Source: Megaustenia siamemsis
Lineage: Eukaryota; Mollusca; Gastropoda; Stylommatophora; Ariophantidae
Direction: 5' to 3'
Length of the DNA stretch: 64,000 bases
NCBI GenBank assembly: GCA_032433765.1
Contig: JAVIAB010000051.1
Location: forward strand, 76,569,712 to 76,633,711
The notes under the pieces were generated by a model that worked only from the letters and a program-made list of their open reading frames with translations, did no database searches and was not told the DNA's origin. The translations under genes were made by a program, and so were the position numbers. How positions within the stretch are numbered: the first letter of the stretch is position 1; the number at the start of each line of letters is the position of its first letter. Below, piece after piece: positions 1 to 11,221 of the stretch.

Positions 1-75
1 TATGGTGCAGAAACATGGACATTAGACAAGAAAACAGAACAGAAAATTGAAGCTTTTGAGATGTGGACTAGTTGA
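1..75 (+). mobile_element. RTE-type LINE fragment (family LINE-1), cut by window edge
   Basis: The first 70 bases read in frame as the C-terminal segment of a LINE reverse transcriptase, with the motif YGAETWTLDKKTE followed by KIEAFEMW. The same stretch recurs almost base for base at 27622-27687 (+) and, inverted, near 14670-14745, so these are three copies of one family. Similarity stops near 75. The 5' part lies outside the window. Confidence 0.75.
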
Positions 76-1319
76 TTCCTGGCACAAAAAATAACTAGAT
101 CGTTATAGCATTGAAAACACTTACTTGGCTCCTTTACTCGAGACCTTGGGAGGCATTTTGTGTATAAGAAACAAAGTTGTCCAAAATCTTCGAGGGAACA
201 TATCTGCTCTAGTCTGTCTACGCTGAATCTGCTTCTGTGTGTCCAACTATTCTACTGTCCCTAGTTTATAAATCCCCAGTATCATTATCCCAAGCTCATT
301 TCCGCATCCAATCAAACTACTCCACGTTGTCTCCAAGTTACAAACACGTCACTGCCCTCTTTCCAACTTTCGAAACTTCAAGATCACACTACCATGAACT
401 TTCGACCTTGGATACATTTACGGACTAATATTTTATATTGATTTAATTCTCTCGTCACGCACTCCCCTATCTCCACAATTTCCATGCACACATGCTCTAG
501 TCACTATACTTTTACAATGGACAAAAAACGTGAGAATATTTCGAGCATGTGAGTAGGGCTTAGGGATAGACAATGACGTGAGTGTATATGTCAAGAATGT
601 GGGTAGGGCTTATGATAGACAATAACGTAGAGTATATGTCGAGAATGTGGTAGAGCTTTGTGATAGGCAATAACATAGAGTATATGTCGAGAATGTCAAC
701 ATAGCTTAGCGTTATAACTTGTCGTGGTTACCGCTCTTTTAACACACAACGCTGATGGCACAATTAATAACTAAAGGGCTGGCTAACTTCCACCCAATTT
801 ACAAAAAAAAAAAAAAAGGAATATATGCATATAACGGAACATGATGATGATGTGCAAAAGTCATGAAAAACTGTGAAAGTCAAATGAGGAAGAAAATACA
901 AATAAAGAGGACAAGCTACTAAGCTTTCTATGTGTCTCGGCTTGCACTTCTCAGAATTTTGTTGAAACCTTCTTTCTAATAATTGAACTTTCACCTTCCT
1001 CCACACAGTCCTGTACACTCTAAGATTCAAAGTCCTGAATTAACAATTAAAAAATATAGAGAAGACAGTCTGTAAGGGGTAAACAAAAACTGGGTTATCT
1101 GGTTTGTTAGTGCCAATCACTTACATCTTTGTTCTTTTAATTCTAGTTGTCACCGCTGACTGCCTCACGTTACAAATGAGTCTCCATTTGATATTTGTTA
1201 ACTCAATCTATTTATTGCTTATGCATTGCACAAACACCTTCATTTTTTTAAAAAAAAGGACACCAGTAAAGGAAGATAATATTTGATATCTTTCTTCAAG
1301 GGAATTCAGTAAATTCTTC
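76..1319. other. No gene recognised; AT-rich spacer
   Basis: Short ORFs only, with no recognisable domain. It contains a three-to-four copy repeat (540-705) and a poly(A) run near 800-816. Nothing else is supported. Confidence 0.6.
540..705. repeat. Short minisatellite, about 50-bp unit
   Basis: Four degenerate copies at a spacing of 47-52 bp share the words GAGAATGTGGGTAGGGCTT, GATAGACAATAACGTAGAG and TATATGTC, starting near 542, 594, 641 and 692. Confidence 0.7.
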
Positions 1320-2640
1320 TTCCTCTTCGTCTTTCCCTTTCAGCTTTCGATGGGAGATATAATTTGCGGTCTTTTGCTCTTCTGTTCGCCTCTGCTGCTG
1401 TTATGTTTCCTAGTGCTTCTAATATTCCATCGATCCATTTTTTCGTGGTCGACCCTTGGGTCTGGTATTCTCGCAACGTTTATTAAGGGCTCGTTGTTTT
1501 GTGTTTTGATTACTCTGCTTTGTCACATAGCCAAACCATTTTATCTGTTGTTTCTTTACATATTCTATGGCGGGGACTATTCCTAGCTTTTTTTTCTCAG
1601 TTATTCATTTCTGATCTTATTTCTCAGACTGTTTCCAGTCATTCGATCGACACATTTAATTTCAGTACAGGTTATTTTTCTTATTGCTCTTGCATCTAGG
1701 GTCCAGGACTGGCATTGGTAGCACAACGTTGGGATGAAGATTGTATTGTACACACCCGTTTTGCCTCTAGTGTTATTTCCTTGTTGGACAATAGTGGTGA
1801 TAGCTGTCCAATGATTTGACAAGACTTGTGCTGCATCTTGAGTCTATATCTGCTGTTTGTTAATTGTTGTTTGTCACTAAACTTCCTAGGTATTTGAATT
1901 TCTCTACTTGTTTTAGTTGTCTGCCGTCTATAGTTATGTCATTTTATTTGTTGTTGTTCTGTTTATTGTTTGAACACATTCATGACTTATGTTTTGTGAT
2001 GTTCATTTCATGTTGTATTTTGTGCCTGTGCTGTTGAGTTCGTTTAAGTGTTCTTGTAGGTCTTCTATTTGTCCATGTATTAGTGCCTGATCGTCTGCAA
2101 ATAAAAGCACGTTGATCTCCTCTGTCTCTGATGGGTTGGCTAACTTGCATATATAGTCCATGAATGTAATAAACAGTAGGGGGGATAGTACGCACCCTTG
2201 TCTTACACCTGATCTAACTTCGAAGTGGTCCGTGTAGCCTGCCGCTGTTCTGACTATGCAGCTGCTGTTGATGTAGAGACTGTTAGATTTGTTAGATGTT
2301 GGCTTACTCCGTATGTTGTTAGTATCTCCCACAGTTGTTCTCTATTTACTCTGTCGAATGCTTTTTCCTGGGCAATGAAAGCTATGTACGAATTTTGATT
2401 GTGTTCAGTCGTTTTTTTTCTTTCTGCAAACTGTTTTAAGGTGAATAGTGCGTCAGTACGTCCTCTTATTTCGGAGCCTCATTTGATAATCGCTTAACTG
2501 TAGTTCTATTATTGGTCTCAGCCTTTTCCCCACGATTTTGGCGTATAGCTTTCCTACATGGTTAAGATGAGATATACCTCTATATTTAGTGTAGTCTCTT
2601 TCGCTACCTTTCTTTTTCCATATTGGTACGATGATTGGAA
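1320..2640 (-). mobile_element. RTE-like LINE reverse-transcriptase relic (family LINE-2)
   Basis: Read on the minus strand from 2640 downward, this gives RT blocks in order: PIWKKKGSERDYTKYRGIS near 2640-2575, SYIAFIAQEKAFDRVNREQ near 2390-2330, GVRQGCVLSPLLF near 2210-2170, LLFADDQALI near 2100, and the thumb motif PTLCYQCQSWTLD near 1710. Frameshifts and stops separate the blocks, so it cannot encode an enzyme. The YADD box reads FADD. No endonuclease domain is visible, so it is 5' truncated. Related copies lie at 32820-33590 (+) and 34255-34790 (-). The RTE-like label is inferred from overall RT block style. Confidence 0.8.
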
Positions 2641-2994
2641 AAAATAATAAAATAATACTTAGAAAGTTATATTGGATTATTCCAAACTAAATTTAAAATT
2701 GGCAAATATATTCGCAAGATGTCTTATCAGAAATGAATTTCTTTATACTATCATAAAAATATGTTTGCAATATTTATTTTCTTTTCTGTTAAACACACAC
2801 ATTAAGTTTATTACATAACGTACTGATTCCTTATTAAATGAACATCCTATAACGGTAACTGTCGCTGATTACTCTTGCGGGTAATATTAATTCTTGTCCT
2901 ACATATAATGTGCTGCCATTCATCATGGGTTAGGCAGGTGAAATAAAAGAGAATACCCCCTATAACACCGATCTCCAACATTATATTGTAATAT
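2641..2994. other. AT-rich spacer, nothing recognised
   Basis: AT-rich sequence between the LINE-2 relic and the 41-bp minisatellite. No motif, tRNA-like sequence or long ORF is seen. Confidence 0.5.
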
Positions 2995-3815
2995 ATAATC
3001 AGAATAACATATCCATGTAACACAGACCGAATTTGTTCACAAAGATAACATACCAATGTAACACAGATCGAACCTATTCACAAAGATAACATATAAATGT
3101 AACACAGACCGAACCTGTTCACTTAGATAACATATCAATGTAACACAGACCGAACCTATTCATTAAGATTACATATCCATGTAATACAGACCGAACCTAG
3201 TCACAAAGATAGCATATCAATGCAACACAGACAGAACCTAGTCACAGAGATAACATATCAATGTAACACAGACAGAACCTAGTCACAAAGATAACATATC
3301 AATGTAACACAGACAGAACCTAGTCACAACGATAACATATCAATGTAACACAGACCGAACCTATTCACAGAGATAACATATCAATGTAACACAGGCCTAA
3401 CCTATTCATAAAGATAACATATCCATGTATTACAGACCGAACATAGTCACAACGATAACATATCGATGTAACACAGACCGAACCTATTCACAGAGATAAC
3501 ATATCAATGTAACACAGACAGAACCTAGTCACAACGATAACATATCAATGTAACACAGACAAAACCTATTAACAAAGATAACATTTCAATGTAACACAGA
3601 CAGAACCTATTCACAAAGATAACATATCAATGTAACACAGGCCTAACCTATTCACAAAGATAACATATCAATGCAACATAGACAGAACCTATTCACAAAG
3701 ATAACATATCAATGTAACACAAACCTAACCTATTCACACAATGCAACATAGACAGAACCTATTCACAAAGAATACACATCAATGTAACACAGATAGAACC
3801 TAGTCACAACGATAA
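2995..3815 (+). repeat. 41-bp minisatellite, about 20 copies, LINE-derived unit
   Basis: The repeating words are GATAACATATCAATGTAAC, ACAGACCGAACC and TATTCACAAA (or TAGTCACAAC), at a spacing of about 41 bp. The last copy runs directly into LINE-7 coding sequence at about 3790-3830 (CTAGTCACAACGATAACA followed by GACATGCTGCAGAG). The intact LINE-7 has the matching segment encoding NLVTQITDMLQ. The repeat therefore looks like an expansion of a short LINE segment. Confidence 0.9.
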
Positions 3816-4065
3816 CAGACATGCTGCAGAGAAACAAATTCAAAACATCCACAGTTATCGACAGGAGCATCATCGTAGGCACCTACAGCATCCCAAAACT
3901 AACACACATCGCCACAGTCTTTGACCCACCGTAGCCAACAAAACGAGAAATAAACAAACTGATTAGACATTTAGTTATTGGACACATCATACACAGCATA
4001 CAACACAAGACAATGATACAGCACACAAAAACAAGGAGGGATTTCATTACAGGACATACACATAC

Positions 4066-4069
<4 letters not shown>

Positions 4070-4107
<38 letters not shown>

Positions 4108-4967
4108 GATCAGGACTCAATCAGAGTAGGATTCTAGATTCTCACATGAAGTCAGCTGTCAGGCTAAGGGTGTTGATCGCCTCCACAGACAGAATATCAC
4201 AATTAGAGCCTGCCAGATCCACTCTGATTGAACACCCGTTAAAACGTTGCACTGTGTTCTGCGCCAGTGGCCCAGTGCATCCGATTTCTGCCAGCATTTT
4301 GTTCAGGTTTGCCTTCCTTAGCCTTTGATTGTCCCCAATCTTCCTGCAAGGCAGCAGATTGTCTTTTCTGTAGGTGGATTCTGCCCATAGATGGTCGGCC
4401 CTCCCAGCTTGACGAGCACCATCTGCCCGAGTCCCTAGAGGTGGCTAACACAGACATGCACACACAAAGACACCAGATGTGACCAACACAGACATGCACA
4501 CAAAGATACGAAATATAACTAACATAAACATGCACACAAAGATATGAGACATCACTAACCCATACATGCATACACAAAGATATGACACATGACCAACACA
4601 TATACACACTAAGACATGAGATATGAACAAACACAGACACACATAAAGTTATGTGACATGACCAACACGGACACACCAAGACACGATATATGACCAACAT
4701 GACACACACCAAGATATGAGACATGGCCAGCACACAAACACATACACACAACCTAAGATATGAACCATGGCTAGCACGGAAATACACTAAGATATGAGCC
4801 ATGGCCAGCACAGAAAAACACCAAAATATGAGCCATGGCTTCACGGAAACACACCAAGTCACGAACCATGTCTAGCACAGAAACACATCAAGATACCAGC
4901 CATGGCTAGCACGGAAACACATTAAGACATGAACCATTGCCAGTACGGAAATACACCAAGATATGAG
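4070..4967 (-). mobile_element. VNTR composite element, copy 1
   Basis: On the plus strand it reads (CT)n at 4070-4104, then a unique segment of about 335 bp (4105-4440), then a degenerate 36-38-bp minisatellite (4440-4967; words CACAAAGATATGAGA, ATGACTAACA, CAGACATGCACA). It splits LINE-7 and is flanked by CAATT at 4065-4069 and 4968-4972. Copies 2 and 3 share the same order of parts. On the minus strand the order is VNTR, unique segment, (AG)n tail. A 207-residue minus ORF across the VNTR is a by-product of the repeat. No known family is recognised in the unique segment. Confidence 0.75.
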
Positions 4968-5190
4968 CAATTTAAATATCTCAGAATAAGTCACGTGAGC
5001 CGCATCATCCAACAACCAATCACATATTTGCACATTACTACATGGGACTGAGTGTATTTTTTTAATTCACAAAACTTAATAATTTAATACCCACATTCTA
5101 TAAAACGTACATTCCAAGGACATGACAACTTATTACATCAAAGAACAAATACCATTTACAAACACCGAATTAAACAGCAAGCACTTCTAC

Positions 5191-5332
5191 TATCCGGGCG
5201 TAATACCGACCACATTACACCAAAAATCATGTGCCGAAGGTCTATAAAAAGTATGCTCACTAACACCATATTACCTGAACGCCACTTGGCGTGACGGGAC
5301 ATTTTATTTTATTTTATTTTTTTTTAACCCCT
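5191..5332 (+). mobile_element. 5'-truncated tRNA-derived SINE (SINE-1) inside LINE-7
   Basis: Matches the tail half of the fuller SINE-1 at 33083-33343: shared words GGGCGTAATACCGACCACAT, AAAATCATGTGCCGAAGGTC and GCCACTTGGCGTGACGGG, followed by a T-rich tail. A 6-bp duplication, TTCTAC, lies at 5185-5190 and 5333-5338. Deleting the SINE and one copy rejoins the LINE frame. Confidence 0.8.
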
Positions 5333-5849
5333 TTCTACCGCTCAGATTCAAGAGAGGCCAAAAATACTTTCTCACTGACCACACCAGCACCTTCTCAAAC
5401 ATACAGAATCCACACATCGCTCCCAAAGCAAGGGAAGTCACCTACAGACTCATATACAGTGTGACACCCACAAAAGAAAGATAATCTCACCTGTCAGGAC
5501 AGACGGTCAAGTGTTAACTTTGCAGACGAAACTTATAAGAAACAGAAGAACACATATTCTACGAATACAGCACAATCATAACAGCAAGAATGGCGTTACA
5601 ACACACACTAGAAACACACACTACATAGCAGGTAGACCTATACAGATCTTTTATACTCAAATCACTGCCAAAAACAATAACACAAGAATCTTCACAAAAT
5701 CACTTATTCTACTATATGAATACACAAATTTAGTGTGGACCTGTCAAAATTTGGTCACATTTCAATTTAAAACTTAATCCTAACCTGTTTGTATATATCT
5801 ATAATCAGCAATCAAAGTGGATCTTTAAAGAAAAACAATTTAACTCGCG

Positions 5850-5896
5850 AGAAAGAAAGAAAGAAAGAAAGAATGAGTGAATGAATGAATGAATGA
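5850..5896. repeat. (GAAA)n(GAAT)n microsatellite
   Basis: About six GAAA units followed by five GAAT/GAGT units, directly readable. Confidence 0.9.
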
Positions 5897-5980
5897 TTAT
5901 ATTCGAAAGCAAAGACACATTTTAAAAGTCTTTCCATTCCCTTGTTTACTATATTTGTTGGTGACAAGCGAAAGACGCTA

Positions 5981-6656
5981 GTTCCCGAGTATGTTTGTCT
6001 TAGAGACATCGATGGGACTCCAGTACCTGAGTATGTTTGTCTTAGAGACATCGATGAGACTCCAGTACCTGAGTATGTTTGTCTTAGAGACATCGATGAG
6101 ACTCCAGTACCTGAGTATGTTTGTCTTAGAGACATCGATGAGACTCCAGTACCTGAATATGTTTGTCTTAAAGATATCGATGAGACTCCAGTACCTGAGT
6201 ATGTGTGTCTTAGAGACATCGATGAGACTCCAGTACCTGAATATGTTTGTCTTAAAGATATCGATGAGACTCCAGTACCTGAGTATGTTTGTCTTAGTGA
6301 CATCGATGAGACTCCAGTACATGAGTATGTTTGTCTTAGAGACATCGATGAGACTCCAGTACATGAGTATGTTTGTCTTAGAGACATCGATGAGACTCCA
6401 GTACCTGAGTATGTTTGTCTTAGAGACATCGATGAGACTCCAGTACCTGTGTATGTTTGTCTTAGAGACATCGATGAGACTCCAGTACCTGAGTATGTTT
6501 GTCTTAGAGACATCGATGAGACTCCAGTACCTGGGTATGTTTGTCTTAGAGACATCGATGAGACTCCAGTACCTGAGTATGTTTGTCTTAGATACATCGA
6601 TGAGACTCCAGTACCTGAGTATGTTTGTCTTAGAGACATCGATGAGACTCCAGTTT
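5981..6656. repeat. 42-bp minisatellite, 16 copies, open in several frames
   Basis: Near-identical 42-bp units; key words TATGTTTGTCTTAGAGACAT and CGATGAGACTCCAGTACC. Because 42 is a multiple of three and the unit lacks stops in several frames, long ORFs appear on both strands: 291 and 242 codons on plus (14-residue period around EYVCLRDIDETPVP), 282 and 233 codons on minus. No signal peptide, no outside homology that I recognise, and relics on both sides. I treat it as a minisatellite rather than a gene, though a repetitive protein is not excluded. Confidence 0.85.
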
Positions 6657-6775
6657 TCAACTATAGACACAGACTTCATGGTCCTTTTGTTATTATTTTT
6701 TCCTCTACCGTTCCTTTAAATGTGTATCACACTAATGGCAAGAATAACAGATTGTGTTTTTTGGAATGTCTCATT

Positions 6776-7283
6776 GACATGTCTCTTAACTACACCGAAA
6801 ATATCAGTAGCACTTAGTTATCGTCATCATCATCAAGTACTGGACCTGCTGGCGTATGTGGCGAAGGTGATCATGTCTCTTAACTACACAGAAAATATCA
6901 GTAGCACTTTTATATCTTCATCATCATCAAGTACTGGACCTGCTGGCATATGTGGCGTAGGTGATCATGTCTCTTAACTACACCGAAAATATCATTAGCA
7001 CTTAGTTATCGTCATCATCATCAAGTACTGGACCTGCTGGCGTATGTGGCGAAGGTGATCGTGTCTCTTAACTACACCGAAAATATCAGTAGCACTTTTA
7101 TATCTTCATCATCATCAAGTACTGGACCTGCTGGCATATGTGGCGTAGGTGATCATGTCTCTTAACTACACCAAAAAGATCAGTAGCACTTATATATCAT
7201 CATCAAGTACCGGACATGTTGGCGTGTGTGGCTTAGGTGATCATGTCTCTTAACTACACCAAAAATATCAGTAGCACTTGTAT

Positions 7284-7329
<46 letters not shown>

Positions 7330-8215
7330 AGTACCGGACCGGCTGGCGTATGTGGGTAAGTGATCATGTCTCTAAACTACACCGGAAATATCAGTAGCAC
7401 TTATAAATCATCATCATCAAGTTCCGGACCTGATGGCGTATGTGGCGTAGGTAATCATGTCTCTTAACTACACCGAAAATATCAGTAGCACTTATATATC
7501 ATCATCATCCTTATCATCATTATCATCATCAAGTACCGGATCTGCTGGCGTATGTGGCGTAGGTGATCATGCCTCTTAACTACACCGAAAATATAAGCAG
7601 CTCTTGTATATCATCATCATCATCATCATCAAGTACCGGACCTGCTAGCGTATGTGGCGTAGGTGATCATGTCTCTTAACTACATCGAAAATATCAGTAG
7701 CACTTGTATATCATCATCATCATCAAGTACCTGACCTGCTGGCGTATGTGGCGTAGTTGATCATGTCTCTTAATTACACCGAAAATATAAGTAGCATTTA
7801 TATATCTTCATCATCATCAAGTACTGGACCTGCTGGCGTATGTGGCGTAGGTGATCATGTCTCTTAACTACACCGAAAATATAAGTAGCACTTGTATATC
7901 ATCATCATCAAATACCGGACGTGCTGGCGTATGTGGCGTAGGTGATCATGTCTCTTAACTACACCGAATATATAAGTAGCACTTATATATCATCATCATC
8001 ATCAAGTACCGGACCTGCTGGCGTAGGTGATCATGTCTCTTAACTACGCCGAAAATATAAGTAGCAATTATAGATCATCATCATCATCATCATTAAGTAC
8101 CGGACCTGCTGGCGTAGGTGATCATGTCTCTTAACTACACCGCAAATAAAAGTAGCACTTGTATATCATTAACGTCATCAAGTACCGGACATGCTGGCGT
8201 ATGTGGTGTAGGTTA
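6776..8215 (-). repeat. About 95-bp minisatellite derived from a LINE 3' end, 15-16 copies
   Basis: Each unit has GATCATGTCTCTTAACTACA, CCGAAAATATCAGTAGCAC, a variable (ATC)n run and AAGTACCGGACCTGCTGGCG. Unit length varies from about 80 to 120 bp, largely through (ATC)n. The right-most copy continues into the 3' end of a LINE-3 fragment (8216-8655, minus). In minus orientation each unit holds that LINE's terminal codons (near RDMITYTTYA) and its (GAT)n tail, so the array is a tandem amplification of a LINE terminus. Confidence 0.88.
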
Positions 8216-8655
8216 TCATGTCTCTCCACAACTTTCTATCACTACAGTTATTTATCATTTCTGTTGTTGACCTTCTGCCAAGCCACTCTCCTAAGCTGTC
8301 TGTTATCTTTTCTGTTTGCTTCCCTCTATCTCTATGTCCCTCAATTTTCAGTTGTTCCCTTCTCATTACATGGCCAAGAAATGATAATTGTTTCTTCCTA
8401 ATATCGGAAATTAGCTCTCTTTTTTTTCATTTAGCCTCTTTCAGAACGTTTTCATTACTCTTCTTAGCTGTCCTTGGTATTCTCAACATTCTTCTGTAAA
8501 ACCACATTTCTACCAACTACAATGATTTTCTTGTCTGTTGTCCTATTGTCCATGATTCACTACCATATGTTAAGACTGGCTCTATATAACATTTAAGAAC
8601 TCTTTTCTTGTTTCTATTGTCAAAAATGGATTACATAGTATCTTCCTCATTTATA
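8216..8655 (-). mobile_element. RTE-type LINE 3' fragment (family LINE-3)
   Basis: On the minus strand it encodes the C-terminal tail of an RT protein, ending WLGRRSTTEMINN then RKLWRDMITYT, close to the 3' terminus. The same tail occurs at 22300-22600 (minus). Several stops and a 5' truncation near 8655 make it a relic. Confidence 0.8.
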
Positions 8656-8779
8656 TAAAATTTATAATTTTATAATATAAACTTATATAAGGAGCAATAT
8701 AATGAGTATTATTTTTCAAACCCGACATCGTTGGTTTTATAATGACAATTAATTAAGAGAAATAAAAAACCAATATGGC

Positions 8780-8965
8780 AACATCTAGTCACAATGATAA
8801 CAGATATACTGCACAGATAGAAATACACATTTCGGCATGGGCGTCATTGTGAACACCTACATAATCCCAAGGCTGATATACAGTCTTTCACTCATCGCAG
8901 TCAACAATCAAAGTAACAAAGAAACTGATAGACATTTGCATTGTGGACACTGTGCATAGCAAATA
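8780..8965 (+). mobile_element. Decayed LINE-7 fragment
   Basis: Collinear with the LINE-7 segment encoding NLVTQITDMLQR and the following NTYIIPK region (CTAGTCACAATGATAACAGA, then AACACCTACATAATCCCAAG). Heavily substituted. It is the same part of the LINE that seeds the 41-bp array. Confidence 0.65.
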
Positions 8966-9599
8966 TGACATTACAGAAGGGTGAAGCAACATAAACAATT
9001 CCAGATGACAGGTTATTGAAAGCATAACATCAACAAGATCTACACAAACTATTAGATGAACATGTGACAGAAAGTGAACAAAAAGACTTGACTATTAAAA
9101 CGATAGAAAAACTATGATAATATCAAAGAAAACAAACTCACAAGAATGTAGAGTAAAACGCCGAGGAAACCCACAAGGATAACACATCCTTTCATGTATA
9201 ATCAGTCAGAATCGTCTGTGTTGAGGCAACTAGGTCAACGGGCACGAGGATCTAGGGAAAGACAACTCCTGGCATTCAGACACTCTTCACCCCCACCCCA
9301 ACCCCCCCCCCCCCAAAAAAAAAAAAAAAATTGCGGTGGACACAGGAGGTAGAGTTGGTTTTACTCGAGAATAGACGCACGCTGAAGGTATGGCAATCTT
9401 GTCGAATATTGACCCTTTGTGACACTTGTCCGATGACGGATCTTGCGCGAGACACTAAAAAGGCCATCAGTAGTTTCCAAAAACTAGCAGTAGAGACTAA
9501 GAGAGAACGATGGATTTGGTTCACGAAGGAGGTGACAGCACAGAACTCTATACGCTTTGGTCTGTCTATGCTCTCATGAAGATAACAATATGTCCTAGA
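8966..9599. other. Unassigned sequence with (C)13(A)16 tract
   Basis: No family recognised. A C run (9302-9314) abuts an A run (9315-9330). An 82-codon ORF at 9331-9579 has no domain I recognise. Confidence 0.4.
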
Positions 9600-9800
9600 A
9601 CTAACAAAGTCGTCAATGGGGGCAGAATGCTACACACAGATGAGCAAAGAGGTACCAGAGATACTTCTATCCGTTCAATGAGGTACTTACTTGACTTACC
9701 ATGGATTAGACAACGTAGATCTGCTCAGGTCCGGGGTTATTTGAAAGGAAGGAAAGACAATAAATCATCCCTTGCATTCAGAATTGAGTGCGACCAAGGA
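9600..9800 (+). mobile_element. Possible non-LTR retroelement thumb fragment
   Basis: The frame opened at 9510 contains RDTSIRSMRYLLDLPWI, which resembles RDTPCVAMRYLLDFPTM of the RNase H LINE at 38600-38680. Only this short stretch matches. The rest of the 163-codon ORF is unassigned, and its end reads into the 76-bp repeat. A decayed LINE is the simplest reading. Confidence 0.4.
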
Positions 9801-9995
9801 CAGGCACCTAATTCTGCAAACGTTTCAGCGTTGGAAGTGAAATGCCACTTTAAAACAAGCTGCTGTGCCGTACCTTTGACTTTAGAGCGGTGTGACTATA
9901 AGCCCCCAAGTCCGCACAGCAACCAACAAAATGTCCATCTCGATCTTTCATACTGTTCCATAGAACACGTTGCGTTCTGTGAAAATGTCTACAAT

Positions 9996-10710
9996 ACATA
10001 GTCTCTACAATTGTCTTTCTGTCTACTCTTATTTATGTTTCAAGCAATCAATCACACTTGTCAGCAATACACATTCTCTACAATTATCTGTCTACTCTGT
10101 TTCTCTTTCAAGCAATCTTTCAAGACATCACACTTGCCCACAATACACAGTCTCTACAATTGTCTGTCTACTCTGTTTCTGTTTCAAGCAATCATTCAAG
10201 ACATCACACTTGTCAGCAATACACAGTCTCTACAATTGTCTGTCTACTCTGTTTCTCTTTCAAGCAATCTTTCAAGACGTCACACTTGTCCACAATACAC
10301 AGTCTCTACAATTGTCTGTCTACTCTGTTTCTCTTTCAAGCAATCATTCAAGACATCACACTTGTCAGCAATACACAGTCTCTACAATTGTCTGTCTACT
10401 CTGTTTCTCTTTCAAGCAATCATTCAAGACATCACACTTGTCAGCAATGCACAGTCTCTACAATTGTCTGTCTACTCTGTTTCTGTTTCAAGCAATCCAA
10501 TACATCACACTTGTCAGCAATACATAGTCCCTACAATTGTCTGTCTACTCTCTTTCTCTTTCAAGCAATCTTTCAAGACATCACAGTTGTCCACAATACA
10601 CAGCCTCTACAATTGTCTGTCTACTCTGTTTCTCTTTCAAGCAATATTTTAAGACATCACATTTGTCCACAATACACAGTCTCTACAATTGTATGTCTAC
10701 TCTGTTGTTG
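9996..10710. repeat. 76-bp minisatellite, about 9 copies
   Basis: Units at 10146, 10222, 10298 and 10374 are exactly 76 bp apart. Words: ACACAGTCTCTACAATTGTC, TGTCTACTCTGTTTCTCTTT, CAAGCAATCATTCAAGACAT. All three plus frames are open (185-217 codons) because the unit lacks TAA, TAG and TGA on that strand. Confidence 0.92.
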
Positions 10711-11221
10711 ACTTCCAAATAAAACATTCTCCTAAACTATCTGGTAACTTTGTTATGCTATTGTCGGAAAAGTTGGACAAAAAGACGCTAACATTTTGAT
10801 AGTTGAAAGTATGATGAATGCTATAAGATAAAGAGATCATGCTACTGCTTTGAAGATATTGTTAATCACTTTTTTTATGTCTATTACTGAACGATAAAAT
10901 ACATTTCAAAATAATACTAAGGGAAGTAACATATTGTATTTCTTAATCAAGGTATATAACACATATTCTCCTTTACTCACAATTAAAATTACTTTCTCCA
11001 CGATTAAATATAAAAAAAAAATTATAACACTTTTAATTTAAAGCAAGCACTTTTTTCTTTATATTATATATGAAACGATAAATATATTTGAAAATTTTAA
11101 ATTTTAAATAAGTATAGATAGTTATAATTAAATAAATAGTTACTATAATAACATCGCTGAATTATATACAATTGTCTATTTAATATATACCGAACCAACA
11201 TGAATAATGTTCGTCTATTAG
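10711..11221. other. AT-rich spacer
   Basis: Very AT-rich, no gene. A GGGAAGTAACATATT word near 10921 resembles the end of the D element described at 15538-15808, but the rest does not align convincingly. Confidence 0.4.

Larger units (their letters stand above)
3790..5795 (+). mobile_element. L1/Tx1-type LINE relic (family LINE-7) with two nested insertions
   Basis: Three pieces (about 3790-4069, 4973-5190 and 5333-5795) are collinear with the C-terminal half and 3' UTR of the better-preserved LINE-7 at 18.9-21.4 kb. Recognisable peptides include TDMLQR followed by KTSTVIDRSIIVGTYSIPK, then VSRIIQQP, then REAKNTFSLTT. The first gap is filled by the VNTR composite (4070-4967) and the second by a SINE (5191-5332). 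Both have target duplications, and removing them restores collinearity. Stops and frameshifts throughout mean it is dead. The 5' part is missing and is replaced by the 41-bp array. Confidence 0.85.

Noticed and set aside
1104..1699. Small plus ORFs with hydrophobic stretches
   Set aside because: The 1350-1699 ones are antisense shadows of the LINE-2 relic; the 1104 one has no supporting feature.
2995..3815. CRISPR-like regular spacing
   Set aside because: Repeats are contiguous and degenerate with no unique spacers, in a eukaryotic context; this is a minisatellite.
4239..4862. 207-codon minus ORF rich in Cys, Val, Ser and His
   Set aside because: It reads through the VNTR of the composite element; similar peptides appear in several frames of the other copies.
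9970..10722. Three overlapping 185-217-codon plus ORFs
   Set aside because: They are the three frames of one 76-bp minisatellite with no stop words; composition explains them.
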